A DNA stretch of 64,000 nt from Idiomarina sp. A28L (GTDB lineage Bacteria > Pseudomonadota > Gammaproteobacteria > Enterobacterales > Alteromonadaceae). Each line of letters starts with the position of its first letter. Position 1 is the stretch's first letter. Shown here in pieces: positions 29,101 to 37,684 of this stretch. Below the pieces are notes generated by a model that had not been told where the DNA came from, searched no databases, and saw nothing but the letters and a program-made list of their open reading frames with translations. Both the position numbers and the translations under genes were made by a program. The stretch spans positions 20,349-84,348 of the forward strand of contig NZ_AFPO01000026.1 of assembly GCF_000218785.1 (NCBI RefSeq). The letters run 5' to 3'.

Positions 29101-29363
29101 TCAGAATCGATGATGACAAGGTAAGGACCGCCAACGCGCAAACCCGTTGCGGTAAAGATACCCGCTTCGTTAGTTGTTGCTGTGGTAACGGTACCTGATG
29201 GAACGTGCTGAATGATTACGCGAGTGCCGGCCACTACTTCGCCTTGTGGACCAACGATCTGGCCGCGCATTGCAGATGACGTATCTGCTATTGCGATTCC
29301 AGACATACCCAACGTAAGCGCTACTGCTGCTGCAATGCGAGTCAGTTTCGTTGTCTTAGTCAT
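26121..29363 (-). CDS. Oar-like TonB-dependent receptor with N-terminal regulatory-type domain
   Basis: A 1080-residue outer-membrane receptor. After a signal peptide ending near IAIADTSS it has a carboxypeptidase-regulatory-like beta-sandwich (about residues 30-115; RGQIVGPQGEVVAGTRV), then a plug (ITVTGRTINT, NPRYNSITVDGIGQND, SVPFNARYSGFTGARINAVTRSGTN) and a large barrel ending in WSAKIGIRYQF with terminal Phe. The composition matches the Oar/CarboxypepD_reg receptors abundant in Alteromonadales, which import large substrates. AGGAAAATTGGC precedes ATG 29363. A Pho-box-like element lies upstream, suggesting phosphate control. Single gene with its own terminator. Confidence 0.92.
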   Translation of the reverse strand: MTKTTKLTRIAAAVALTLGMSGIAIADTSSAMRGQIVGPQGEVVAGTRVIIQHVPSGTVTTATTNEAGIFTATGLRVGGPYLVIIDSDVYEGKTLEDIFLQLGDAYRLNAQLDERRDNIERITVTGRTINTTSLQAGSSSTWGENEIRNMPTFDRDLKDVVRQNPLATDLGDNNRSLTVGGNNPRYNSITVDGIGQNDDFGLNSGGYPTNRSPISIDAIEQVSIQSVPFNARYSGFTGARINAVTRSGTNEFFGSLFYELANDELAGTPDPSRYTPNANRPNLDYKEESYGFSLGGPILQDRLFFFVNYEEYKEPTSIAQGPLGSSAVETKNIDPSVISRIQSIASNVYGVDAGDWNVQPEQQDEKILAKIDWNINNDHRLSFTYQSAQDVGANNTTTGGRTNLNLNSYWYLRTQEMDNFATQIYSNWTNNFSTEFKASVKDVATGQDPMLGRNFGQVQIRFTDEENAGGDGGQINIGPDRSRHANSLETTTTEIQLHGEYLLNEHQIQFGAEYQNIDVFNEFVQNSLGNFYFDSIADFENQFAASVEYQNAFTNVAADGAANFDYGTMALYLQDTWDVNWDLTLSFGLRYERFSTDDVPALNQNFVDRYGFANTNNMDGLDLLLPRFSFNYQFNDNITIRGGAGMFAGGRPNVWISNAYSNDGVTVVAAPNLSNVENVDITSVPQEMRDSLAAGDGNTTPIDPNFKMPYDTRYSLAVDYEELDLGYLGEGWFASAEFIYTEKDREVAWTNLTKAPLLDDAGNQVTTAGGRPLYVGWDPLAGERPDTVGGFNTNRFDILLTNVSGGRSLISTLSLGNNWDNGLSVRVSYTNQDVKDITSGGSSTAHSNYNFQTAIDKQNPTVGRASYEIEHRLMASVNYSREFFPGYRSNFSLFWDRTSGRPYSYALDTFRFRGFGDGSSSNLWSSTNYLPYIPSGADDPNVRYTGGLTYAQFAEWIQSANLEQFAGGYAVRNEGNRGPWNTNLDFRFEQEIRGFMEGHKGAIYLDIRNVLALLDQKNQRHTVSFADTGVRLASVGIDTETGQYIYGAPFGGFDETPASATRFNARASTWSAKIGIRYQF

Positions 29364-29478
29364 GCCAATTTTCCTGCATAGTTAGTGTGTGAGAGTTTTC
29401 TAATAAGCTTGGACGCACAACGATAATACTGAATTATTTCAATTCAATGACAATCGTAAATTAAAGCGCGCGTATTCT

Positions 29479-29496
29479 ATGACAAATTCGTGACAG
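29479..29496 (-). promoter_or_regulatory. Pho-box-like PhoB site upstream of the Oar-like receptor
   Basis: On the minus strand the sequence CTGTCAC-GAAT-TTGTCAT has two 7-bp direct repeats with a 4-bp AT-rich spacer, the layout of a PhoB-binding Pho box (consensus close to CTGTCAT-N4-CTGTCAT). It lies about 116 bp before the start codon. No other Pho gene is in the window. Confidence 0.5.
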
Positions 29497-29620
29497 TTTC
29501 ATAGGTTTTTCGCTGAAAATTGCTTCTTTTTTGTTACCTAATTGTAATCTGCCTGTCATTTTTCTGAGTATAGATTATACAACAAATATAACAATATAAT
29601 TACAAGTGCTGGAAGATTAT

Positions 29621-31492
29621 TCAGTTCTCAGCAGCAAGGTAATCGGTGATTTCGGTTATAAAGGCTTCGCCATAGCGTTCAAGCTTGATTTGCCCTACAC
29701 CCGAAACACGCAAGAACTCACTCTCAGTGCTGGGTAGCAGCAGCGCCATCTCTTGTAAACTGACATCGCTGAATACTACAAATGGCGGTTTGCCTTCTTT
29801 TTCGGCTATTTCTTTACGTAATTTCTTCAAGCGCCGGAACAACGCTTTATCGTGCTGGCCTTGTTCAACCACACTGTTTAACTGTGCAGTTGTAGCTAAA
29901 CGCGGCTCCGCCAAAGTAAGGGCAACCTCACCCCGCAGCACCGGCCGCGCTTCTTCGGTTAGTACTAATGCGCTATGCCGGCGAATATCTTGCAGCAGTA
30001 AACCTCGGTGAATTAACTGCCGTAACACCGAAACCCAATATTCAGCCGAATGATCACTGCCGATTCCATAGGTAGAAAGCTGCTCATGATTGAATTGCTT
30101 AATTTTTTGATTCTGGCTACCACGAAGTACATCAACCACATGATGCACTCCAAACTGCTGGCCCGTACGATACACGCAACTTAACGCTTTCTGCGCATCA
30201 ACGGTACCATCGTATTGGCGTGGCGGCTGAATACATAGATCACAGTTTCCGCAGGCTTTATCGCGATATTCATTAAAATAATTGAGCAGAACAACACGGC
30301 GGCAAGTTTGCGCTTCGGCGAATGATGTCATGGCCGAGAACTTCTGTTTTTCTACCCGTAACTGCGGGGTTTCATCGTGTTCTTCTAGGATTTTCCACAC
30401 CCAAGCTGCATCACTCGGTTCGTAGAGCATTACAGCTTCCGCTGCAGCACCATCGCGGCCAGCACGGCCAGTTTCTTGGTAATAAGCTTCTACGCTACGG
30501 GGTAAATCGTAGTGCATTACAAAACGCACATTTGGTTTATTGATACCCATACCAAAAGCCACAGTAGCCACGATTACATCAATATCATCACGAATAAAGC
30601 CCTGTAATGCAGCAGCTCGTTGATCGTGAGGCAGCCCAGCGTTGTATGCCGCCGCACGAATGCCTTCGCGCATGAGCATTTCTGCCAGCTCTTCGGTGCG
30701 TTTACGGCTGCCACAATAAATAATGCCAGAAGCACCGCGTTGGCGTTTAACGTATTTAAGCACTTGCGTGCGCGGCTTATATTTTTCTTGCACTAGATAA
30801 CGAATATTTGGGCGATCAAACGAACCTTGCACTAGCGCAGAATCATCGAGGTGTAGGCGCTCTATTATATCTTGCCGTGTTACCGCATCGGCCGTTGCTG
30901 TTAATGCCAACACGGGCGCTCCCGGTAACTGTTCGCGAACTTCACCAAGCTGCCCGTATTCTGGGCGAAAATCATGGCCCCATTGCGAAATACAATGCGC
31001 CTCATCAACAGCAATCAGTGAAACCTGCACCTCTTGTAAGCGTTCTTGAAACGAGCGTTGCAACAATCGCTCGGGCGCCAAATACAGCACTTTCAATTCG
31101 CCACTGTGTAGTTTGCGAAAGGTATCCATTACTTCTGGGGCATTTAACCCCGAGTGAATGGCGCCAGCCGCAATACCAAGTTCACGCATAGCCGCTACTT
31201 GGTCGTCCATGAGTGATACCAGTGGCGAAACCACAATGGTTACCCCTGGTAACAACATAGCGGGCAACTGGTAACACATAGATTTCCCCGCCCCAGTAGG
31301 CAGAAGCGCTAACGTATCCCGGCCTTGCAGTACATTGCTGATAATCTCTTCTTGGCCGAAACGAAATTTATCGTAGCCAAATACATCACGCAGTAACCGG
31401 CGAGCTGAAGTTAAATCAGGTTTGCCAGAATCACTGTTTGCAGATTCTGCGGCTCGTTGTGCATACGTTTCGGCGGAATCGGTAGAAAACAC
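29621..31492 (-). CDS. recQ: ATP-dependent DNA helicase RecQ
   Basis: A 623-residue SF2 helicase. Motifs: LLPTGAGKSMCYQLPA (I), VSPLVSLMDDQV (Ia), VDEAHCISQWGHDFRPEY (II plus the RecQ aromatic loop), LTATAD (III), GIIYCGSRK (IV), ATVAFGMGINKPNVR (V) and YYQETGRAGRDG (VI). A zinc-binding Cys cluster (CRRVVLLNYF, CGNCDLC), winged helix and a C-terminal HRDC domain (LLLPSTESEFLRVSGVG) follow. It unwinds DNA in recombination and repair. The start is GTG 31492 behind AAGAGAG. In E. coli recQ lies near yigI, rarD and uvrD, as here. A 150-bp region separates it from divergent yigI. Confidence 0.96.
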   Translation of the reverse strand: MFSTDSAETYAQRAAESANSDSGKPDLTSARRLLRDVFGYDKFRFGQEEIISNVLQGRDTLALLPTGAGKSMCYQLPAMLLPGVTIVVSPLVSLMDDQVAAMRELGIAAGAIHSGLNAPEVMDTFRKLHSGELKVLYLAPERLLQRSFQERLQEVQVSLIAVDEAHCISQWGHDFRPEYGQLGEVREQLPGAPVLALTATADAVTRQDIIERLHLDDSALVQGSFDRPNIRYLVQEKYKPRTQVLKYVKRQRGASGIIYCGSRKRTEELAEMLMREGIRAAAYNAGLPHDQRAAALQGFIRDDIDVIVATVAFGMGINKPNVRFVMHYDLPRSVEAYYQETGRAGRDGAAAEAVMLYEPSDAAWVWKILEEHDETPQLRVEKQKFSAMTSFAEAQTCRRVVLLNYFNEYRDKACGNCDLCIQPPRQYDGTVDAQKALSCVYRTGQQFGVHHVVDVLRGSQNQKIKQFNHEQLSTYGIGSDHSAEYWVSVLRQLIHRGLLLQDIRRHSALVLTEEARPVLRGEVALTLAEPRLATTAQLNSVVEQGQHDKALFRRLKKLRKEIAEKEGKPPFVVFSDVSLQEMALLLPSTESEFLRVSGVGQIKLERYGEAFITEITDYLAAEN

Positions 31493-31642
31493 GAAAACTC
31501 TCTTATTTGTTGCGAAAACTAATTAAAATTGCGAACTCTGCAAGAAAATACTCAGTATTACTAATTAGCATGGGTATCTTCGTTGACTCAAAAGCGGTTG
31601 CTGCCTATTGTATGCATCCCAGCCACAGATAACCATGAGCTT

Positions 31643-32101
31643 ATGACGCATTCTACCGTAATTGACCAACTTTCCGCCTTTATGAACGAACGAATTCCTT
31701 TCCAGAAGTATTTAGGCATCAAAGTAACCAAATTCGATGGCCAAGAATCGGAAGTTCGCTTCCAATGGAAAGATGAACTGGTTGGTAATGCTCCCATGCA
31801 AATTTTACATGGCGGCGCTACCGCAACAGCTCTCGATACAGCCGGTGGCGTTGTGATTATGGCCAGTGTAATCGAGCGTATGGAAAACAACGTAAGTGCC
31901 GAAGAAATAGTTGAACGCATGGCCCGTTGCGGCACAATTGATTTGCGAGTTGATTACGTGCGCCCAGGCCGTGGCAAAGAGTTTATTACTACCGCAACGA
32001 TTATTCGTTCTGGCAGCCGCGTAGCTGTGGCGCGTATGGAAATGCATAACGAAGAAGGCATGTTAATTGCGTTTGGCACCGGCACGTATATTGTTGGTTA
32101 A
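31643..32101 (+). CDS. yigI: YigI-type acyl-CoA thioesterase (hotdog fold)
   Basis: A 152-residue hotdog-fold thioesterase. Key stretches are QILHGGATATALDTAGG (the HGG and catalytic acid region), MARCGTIDLRVDYVRPGRG and VAVARMEMHNEEG, which match E. coli YigI closely. It should hydrolyse medium- or long-chain acyl-CoA. I begin at ATG 31643 because this matches the E. coli length; a TTG at 31583 would add 20 residues without family support. The neighbourhood (recQ, rarD, uvrD) is the same as in E. coli. Confidence 0.88.
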   Translation: MTHSTVIDQLSAFMNERIPFQKYLGIKVTKFDGQESEVRFQWKDELVGNAPMQILHGGATATALDTAGGVVIMASVIERMENNVSAEEIVERMARCGTIDLRVDYVRPGRGKEFITTATIIRSGSRVAVARMEMHNEEGMLIAFGTGTYIVG

Positions 32102-32172
32102 AGGCCCGTTAAATTTGCTAAACTAGCGGCCTGTTTTTGCATCCGCTCAGCCCATTAATTCAAGGACCTTGC

Positions 32173-33090
32173 GTGAACCCAAATGATGAACAACGCACCG
32201 CTCGCCAAGGTGTTATCTTTGCTTTATGTGCCTACTCAATTTGGGGTTTTGCCCCCATTTATTTCAAAACGCTAGCACACGTTCCTGCTTTCGAAGTACT
32301 TGCCCACCGTATCGTTTGGGCTTTTTTGTTTATGCTGATTCTTATTCTAGGTACCGGCCGCATGCAGCAGGTTATTCGCGCCTTCGATTCGCCGAAACTG
32401 TTGCTGCAACTTGGCGTTGCCGCCTGCCTCATTGGCTTTAACTGGTTTTTATTTATTTGGGCGGTAGCCAATGATCATATTCTCGATGCCAGCTTAGGTT
32501 ATTACATAAACCCATTATTAAATGTGGCGATTGGCATGCTCTTCTTTAGCGAGCGTTTACGGCGGTTACAGGTGGTTGCGGTAAGCCTTGCAGTTATTGG
32601 TGTGGCGATTCAAATCATTACTTTTGGTTCAGTGCCATGGGTGGCTTTGGCGCTGGCAGCTTCGTTCGCAACCTACGGCGCTATCCGTAAAAAACTTCCT
32701 TTTGATTCACTTACCGGGCTCTGGTTAGAAGTTATTCTATTGCTGCCAATGATGCTGGTGTATTTCTTCTTTTTTGCCAATAGCAGCGCCAGCAATATGC
32801 TAGAAAACACTTGGCAACTAAATGTATTACTCATCTTGGCTGGTGTAATTACCACCGTGCCCTTATTGTTCTTTACTGGGGCAGCTAAACGCATTCGTTA
32901 TTCAACCTTAGGCCTATTTCAGTACATTGCCCCAAGCTTAATGTTTTTACTGGCGGTATTGCTCTACAACGAGCCGCTAGCCGCCGATAAACTGGTTACT
33001 TTTGTGATTATTTGGTTGGCTTTGGCTATCTATAGTTACGATGCGGTACGTACCCACCAACAAGTGCGCCGCGCGGCTAAATTATTGTGA
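32173..33090 (+). CDS. rarD: RarD-like EamA transporter
   Basis: A 305-residue inner-membrane protein with ten transmembrane segments and two EamA halves. FALCAYSIWGFAPIYFK and LAHRIVWAF near the start, NWFLFIWAVANDHILDASLGYYINPL and FQYIAPSLMFLLAVLLYNEP are hallmarks of RarD. The substrate in bacteria is uncertain. Start is GTG 32173 with AAGGA 6 bp ahead; an in-frame TTG at 32137 lacks a ribosome site. Its end overlaps that of uvrD, on the other strand, by 14 bp. Confidence 0.9.
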   Translation: MNPNDEQRTARQGVIFALCAYSIWGFAPIYFKTLAHVPAFEVLAHRIVWAFLFMLILILGTGRMQQVIRAFDSPKLLLQLGVAACLIGFNWFLFIWAVANDHILDASLGYYINPLLNVAIGMLFFSERLRRLQVVAVSLAVIGVAIQIITFGSVPWVALALAASFATYGAIRKKLPFDSLTGLWLEVILLLPMMLVYFFFFANSSASNMLENTWQLNVLLILAGVITTVPLLFFTGAAKRIRYSTLGLFQYIAPSLMFLLAVLLYNEPLAADKLVTFVIIWLALAIYSYDAVRTHQQVRRAAKLL

Positions 33091-35245
33091 GTTTGGCGTA
33101 GGCTACTACTAACCACTTACTGCCCACATCATCAAAGTTGATTTGAATCCGGCTTTGCGGCCCAGTGCCTTCATAATTGAGCACTGTGCCCTCACCAAAC
33201 ACTTGGTGTAACACCCGTTGCCCAAGCTGAAAGCCGGTTTGCGTAAATGCTTCATGAGAAGCGCCAGTATGAAACCGGCTGCGCTGTGCTGATGGTTGCT
33301 GAACTCGCGTTTGCACCCGCACTTCATGAATAAATTCAGAAGGAATTTCGGCAATAAACCGGCTCGGTGTATGGAAATTTTCCTGCCCATATAAACGGCG
33401 GCTTTCAGCGTAGGTAATAATTAACTTTTCCATCGCTCGCGTCATGCCTACGTAGCAAAGGCGGCGCTCTTCTTCCAACCTGCCAGGCTCACCAGTAGAC
33501 ATCTGCGAGGGGAAAGTGCCTTCCTCTAACCCGGTCATGAACACTAGCGGGAATTCCAAACCTTTGGCGCTGTGTAGTGTCATTAACTGCACTGCATCTT
33601 GATAGGCATCGGCTTGTTCATCGCCGGCTTCTAGAGCCGCATGCGCTAAAAATTCAGCCAATGGTGTCATGCCTTCTTCCCCTGTGGGTACGAAGGTTTC
33701 GGTAGCACTCACTAACTCTTTTAAGTTTTCTACTCGAGTTTCTGCTTTATCGCTTTGCTCGGCCTGATACATCGCTAACAGCCCGCTTGATTTCAGCACT
33801 AAATCGGTTTGCATTGATAAGGGTTTATCCACACACTTATCTTCGAGGCCATTAATAATTTCAAGAAACGCGGCCATAGCATTCTTCGCGCGCCCTGAAA
33901 GTAAGGAATCACTTACCATCGCACGGGCGGCATCCCACATCGTTAGCTGCCGAGCTCTTGCCAGTTCGCGCACCAAACCTAAAGTGCGCTCGCCAATGCC
34001 CCGAGTTGGTGTATTCACTACCCGCTCAAAGGCTGCATCATCGTTACGGTTGCTCAGCAACCGTAAATAAGCCACGGCATCTTTCACTTCTTGGCGATCG
34101 AAGAAGCGCAAGCCCCCATAAATTCGATAAGCCAACCCGGAGTATAATAAACCTTCCTCAAGCACTCGCGATTGCGCGTTGTTTCGATATAACAGAGCTA
34201 CATCGCTTAATGCGCCACCTTGCTCTTGCCAACGCTTAATTTGACTCACAATGTAACGTGATTCTTCTTGTTCGTTGAACGCGGAATACAGCGAGATAGG
34301 TTCGCCATCGATGCCGTCTGTCCAAAGATCTTTACCCAAACGATCACTGTTATTCCCGATTACTTGGTTCGCTGCTTTCAAAATAGTAGCGGTAGAACGG
34401 TAATTTTGTTCCAATCGAATTGTTTGCGCATTAGGGAAATCGCGTAAAAAGTGCTGCAAGTTTTCTACTTGCGCGCCGCGCCAGCCATAAATCGATTGGT
34501 CATCATCGCCCACAATAGCAACATGGTTTTCTTTGCCCGCTAATAAGCGCACCCAAGAATATTGAATCTGGTTGGTATCTTGAAATTCATCTACCAAAAT
34601 ATGCCGGAAGCGGCGCTGATAATGCTCGCGCACGTGCTTGTTATCGCGCAGTAATTCGTGCACTCGCAATAGCAGCTCAGCAAAATCAACTAAACCGGCA
34701 CGATCACAAGCTTCTTGATAAGCGCGATAAATTTGTACTTGGGTTTGTTCGGTAGGATCGTAAGTATCAATATGCTGAGGCCGTAAACCATCATCTTTTT
34801 TGGCATTGATATACCAGCCCGCTTGCTTAGCTGGCCATTGCTTTTCATCGAGGTTCAGCGCTTTAATAGTGCGCTTCAATAAGCGTTGCTGATCATCAGA
34901 ATCAAGAATTTGAAAATTCTGCGGCAGGCCTGCATCTTGATAATGAGCACGTAGCAAACGATGCGCCAAACCATGGAAAGTACCAATCCACATGCGTTGA
35001 ACATCGCGGCCCATGAGCTTTTCAACGCGGCCACGCATTTCTGCTGCCGCTTTATTGGTAAAGGTTACCGCCAAAATAGATAGCGGCGAATAGTGCATAA
35101 CTTCAATAAGCCACGCAATGCGGTGTACCAGCACCCGTGTTTTACCACTGCCCGCACCCGCAAGCACAAGCATATCCTGCTCGCTTGCACTTACCGCTTC
35201 TCGTTGGCGATCATTCAAGCCATCTAAAAGATATGAAACATCCAT
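33077..35245 (-). CDS. uvrD: DNA helicase II (UvrD)
   Basis: A 722-residue SF1A helicase, close to the 720 of E. coli UvrD. Motifs: LAGAGSGKTRVLVHR (I), ILAVTFTNKAAAEMRGR (Ia), LVDEFQDTN (II), VGDDDQSIYGWRGA (III), LEQNYRS (IV), VQLMTLHSAKGLEFP (V) and EERRLCYVGMTRA (VI). The C-terminal tail ends in a UvrD Tudor-like domain (GQRVLHQVFGEGTVLNYEG). It acts in nucleotide excision and mismatch repair. Start ATG 35245 (MDVSYLLDGLN) fits the family; the frame opens at 35272. A strong LexA box lies 38 bp upstream. Last gene of the dapF-DUF484-xerC-yigB-uvrD row. Confidence 0.97.
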   Translation of the reverse strand: MDVSYLLDGLNDRQREAVSASEQDMLVLAGAGSGKTRVLVHRIAWLIEVMHYSPLSILAVTFTNKAAAEMRGRVEKLMGRDVQRMWIGTFHGLAHRLLRAHYQDAGLPQNFQILDSDDQQRLLKRTIKALNLDEKQWPAKQAGWYINAKKDDGLRPQHIDTYDPTEQTQVQIYRAYQEACDRAGLVDFAELLLRVHELLRDNKHVREHYQRRFRHILVDEFQDTNQIQYSWVRLLAGKENHVAIVGDDDQSIYGWRGAQVENLQHFLRDFPNAQTIRLEQNYRSTATILKAANQVIGNNSDRLGKDLWTDGIDGEPISLYSAFNEQEESRYIVSQIKRWQEQGGALSDVALLYRNNAQSRVLEEGLLYSGLAYRIYGGLRFFDRQEVKDAVAYLRLLSNRNDDAAFERVVNTPTRGIGERTLGLVRELARARQLTMWDAARAMVSDSLLSGRAKNAMAAFLEIINGLEDKCVDKPLSMQTDLVLKSSGLLAMYQAEQSDKAETRVENLKELVSATETFVPTGEEGMTPLAEFLAHAALEAGDEQADAYQDAVQLMTLHSAKGLEFPLVFMTGLEEGTFPSQMSTGEPGRLEEERRLCYVGMTRAMEKLIITYAESRRLYGQENFHTPSRFIAEIPSEFIHEVRVQTRVQQPSAQRSRFHTGASHEAFTQTGFQLGQRVLHQVFGEGTVLNYEGTGPQSRIQINFDDVGSKWLVVAYAKLTII

Positions 35246-35282
35246 CGCCAAACCCCTACCAATTACTATCAACTCATCATTT

Positions 35283-35302
35283 TACTGTATATAAAACCAG
35301 TA
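35283..35302 (-). promoter_or_regulatory. LexA (SOS) box of uvrD
   Basis: TACTGTATATAAAACCAGTA keeps the TACTG/CAGTA ends and AT-rich centre of the gammaproteobacterial LexA operator. It lies in the 75-bp gap between yigB and uvrD. uvrD of E. coli is a known SOS gene, so LexA repression from an internal promoter is well supported. Confidence 0.88.
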
Positions 35303-35320
35303 GGCAATGCAGGTACCTAC

Positions 35321-36025
35321 TCATAGCAAATCGTACAGCGCCGCAAGCTTGCCAATGCGCGCATGAGGCAACCAAGTGGCTTCCACAATCGGCTTATTTG
35401 GCACATACCAAAGCGCCTGAGCGCCAAAGCGCAACGCCCCTTGCACATCACTTACCGGATGATCACCAATATGTAGCAACTCACTCGGAGAGCTCAGCTT
35501 CAAACCATTGCTCGCGGCCACAAACAAATCATCAAAAGGTTTACCGCGTAAACCATTGCCGGGCTGATAAGCCGCTTGAAAATACTTACCTAAACCAATG
35601 CGATGTATATCGGCATTACCATTGCTTACCGCTACTAAAGGATAACGCTCGGCAAGTGCCGCCAATAATTCATGCACTTCTGGGGCAATATCAACCTTGT
35701 TACGCGCAAGCAAAAATTCAGCCATCGCTGCTTCCGCATATTGCTTCGGGTTTTTAACTGAATATTGGGTTAAACCATGCTCTAAGGTAGCCAAGCGCAG
35801 GGCTGTCATGTTGCTGGCAAGCTCGCTGTTTTGTAGCGCAATTTTATCACGTAGAGCACGCCAACCATGTACATCGAGCTCCGCGGTTTCTGGGCATTGC
35901 TGCGCTATGAAATCAGCAACATGCCGCTCAGCAGCTATCATCACCGGCTTGTTATCGTATAGCGTATCATCGAGATCAAAACTAATAGCGGTAAAGGGGC
36001 GCAGGCGTTGGTGAAACTGCCACAT
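35321..36025 (-). CDS. yigB: HAD-family phosphatase, YigB-like
   Basis: A 234-residue HAD hydrolase: nucleophile motif SFDLDDTLYDN, motif II VAVSNGN, conserved Lys in GLRGKPFDDLF and acidic motif IGDHPVSDVQG. E. coli YigB dephosphorylates FMN and sugar phosphates, and the adjacency with xerC and uvrD matches the E. coli order. ATG 36025 has GAGG 7 bp ahead. It follows xerC by 61 bp. Confidence 0.92.
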   Translation of the reverse strand: MWQFHQRLRPFTAISFDLDDTLYDNKPVMIAAERHVADFIAQQCPETAELDVHGWRALRDKIALQNSELASNMTALRLATLEHGLTQYSVKNPKQYAEAAMAEFLLARNKVDIAPEVHELLAALAERYPLVAVSNGNADIHRIGLGKYFQAAYQPGNGLRGKPFDDLFVAASNGLKLSSPSELLHIGDHPVSDVQGALRFGAQALWYVPNKPIVEATWLPHARIGKLAALYDLL

Positions 36026-36086
36026 AAGGAAACCTCATTATTTTAAAATTCTTTTTCAATCGAACAGTTGCAAACCATGATGAAAC

Positions 36087-36977
36087 TTAACGAGTGCGTT
36101 TAGCTCTCGGGTGCGCTGCATCATAAACATCGGCTAAGCGTTGAAAATCAAGGTGGGTGTAAATTTGTGTGGTACTTAAATTTGCGTGCCCGAGCATTTC
36201 TTGTACCGCACGCAAATCACTACTTGCTTCCAGCATGTGTGTAGCAAAACTGTGCCGTAACTTATGCGGATGAAGGTTATCAAAGAGCCCTTGTTCAACA
36301 CCCCATTTTTTCAAGCGTAATTGCACCGAGCGCGGTGTTAACCGCCGTTGTTGTTTACTTAAAAACAAAGCGGGTTGATCACTTCCTGGCCATGAGCTTC
36401 GTTCTTGCAACCACTGCGTTAACCATCGAGCCGCTTCTTTACCATAAGGCACGATGCGGGTTTTGCTGCCTTTACCGGTAACGCGCAGCTCGCGATCTGG
36501 CTGAATATCAGCCACATTCAACGATACTAGTTCCGCTAACCGCAAGCCGCTGCTATACAGCAACTCAAACATCGCTCTATCGCGTAAAGCTAAGGGCTCT
36601 TCGGCGGGAAATTCGAGAAGCTGCAAAATACTATCAATATCTAAATTCTTGGGTAGGCGTTTGGGGGCTTTGGGCGCTTTTACTACTTTCGCTGGGTTTG
36701 CTTCTAGCTCACCCCGGCTAACCAAATAATCAAAGAGTGTTCGCAAAGCGGCTAAACGTTGATGCAAAGTGCTAGAGCCTGCACCTTCGCGTCGCCATTG
36801 CATCACTAAATTTTCCACTACGGCTACATCAACTTGGCGCCAATCTGTTATTTCTAATTTCGTTAAGGCTTTTACTACTTGCGTTAACTGCCTTTGATAA
36901 CTGGCAACGCTATGAGCTGCATAACCACGAACGTCGCTTAAATATTCGATAAAGCGGCGAACGTCGTTGGCCAACAT
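36087..36977 (-). CDS. xerC: Tyrosine recombinase XerC
   Basis: A 296-residue tyrosine recombinase with an N-terminal SAM-like core-binding domain (about 1-85) and the catalytic domain. The catalytic Arg is in SSGLRLAEL, Lys in TGKGSKTR, HxxR in HPHKLRHSFATHML, second His in LGHANLSTTQ and Tyr in IYTHLDFQRL. With XerD it resolves chromosome dimers at dif. Its genomic place after dapF and DUF484 and before yigB is the conserved xerC site, so it is a housekeeping gene rather than a mobile-element integrase. ATG 36977 shares one base with the upstream stop (TAATG). Confidence 0.96.
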   Translation of the reverse strand: MLANDVRRFIEYLSDVRGYAAHSVASYQRQLTQVVKALTKLEITDWRQVDVAVVENLVMQWRREGAGSSTLHQRLAALRTLFDYLVSRGELEANPAKVVKAPKAPKRLPKNLDIDSILQLLEFPAEEPLALRDRAMFELLYSSGLRLAELVSLNVADIQPDRELRVTGKGSKTRIVPYGKEAARWLTQWLQERSSWPGSDQPALFLSKQQRRLTPRSVQLRLKKWGVEQGLFDNLHPHKLRHSFATHMLEASSDLRAVQEMLGHANLSTTQIYTHLDFQRLADVYDAAHPRAKRTR

Positions 36978-37684
36978 TATTTTTCGCCTTGTGCTTTCAA
37001 TAATGCCGGCAGTAAGAAGCCAAGCAAGCTTTGCAGCTGCGAAAGCAACAAGAAATCCATAGCGGGATCAAAATGCAGTGGATCTTGGCTACCTACAACT
37101 AATAATCCTAAATCACCCTGCTCACCCAATTGCACCAGTGCAACCGATTGAATATTCGCTTCATCAGCGAACAATAACTTGTGCTCTTCTTTGGTAATTC
37201 TGCCCAAATAAACTGAGTTTTCGTTAAAGCGGCGCGATAACAATTGCTTATGGGTATCGGCGTGGAATTGAAATTCTTCGGCAATTGGCAGAGTATTATC
37301 AAGGAACTTGAGCTTTAACGCTGAAAGGCCCATGCGCTCACAGAAGCCCTGCTCGAGTGCAACTGTGGCGGCAGTAAAACTTTTTGCCTGTAACAGCGCT
37401 TGATACATTTCGCTATATTGTCGAAATAACCGTTCGTTGTGCTGTGCACGGCTCATTAATGTAGTGATTTCATCTTCAAGGCTAGCCACTTTATCGCGCA
37501 GAACTCGTTGTTGCCGCTCAATCAAAGAAACCGAACCGTGCTGCTCATGCTTCAAATTAAGCCGTTGCAATACTCGTGGGTGCTGCTCAAAAAACTTTGG
37601 ATTACTCTCTAAGTAATCCACCACTAGTTCGGCATCAAGTTGCGCAACGGCAATATCTTCAGCTAATAAATTATCTTTTTTCAT
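36977..37684 (-). CDS. DUF484 family protein (YigA-like)
   Basis: A 235-residue soluble protein: an N-terminal helix pair with [20 protein letters not shown], a coiled-coil centre ([21 protein letters not shown]) and a GAF-like C-terminal domain ending [16 protein letters not shown]. This is DUF484 (COG3159), found between dapF and xerC in gammaproteobacteria; no proven function. ATG 37684 overlaps the dapF stop (ATGA) and its own stop overlaps the xerC start, so the three are translationally coupled. Confidence 0.9.
   Translation of the reverse strand: MKKDNLLAEDIAVAQLDAELVVDYLESNPKFFEQHPRVLQRLNLKHEQHGSVSLIERQQRVLRDKVASLEDEITTLMSRAQHNERLFRQYSEMYQALLQAKSFTAATVALEQGFCERMGLSALKLKFLDNTLPIAEEFQFHADTHKQLLSRRFNENSVYLGRITKEEHKLLFADEANIQSVALVQLGEQGDLGLLVVGSQDPLHFDPAMDFLLLSQLQSLLGFLLPALLKAQGEK

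Noticed and set aside
29553-29570. Second Pho-box-like sequence CTGTCAT-TTTT-CTGAGTA on the plus strand
   Set aside because: The second half is weak and the orientation points away from both neighbouring genes.
36087-36977. Tyrosine recombinase considered as a sign of an integron or genomic island
   Set aside because: The gene order dapF-DUF484-xerC-yigB-uvrD is the conserved chromosomal xerC locus.
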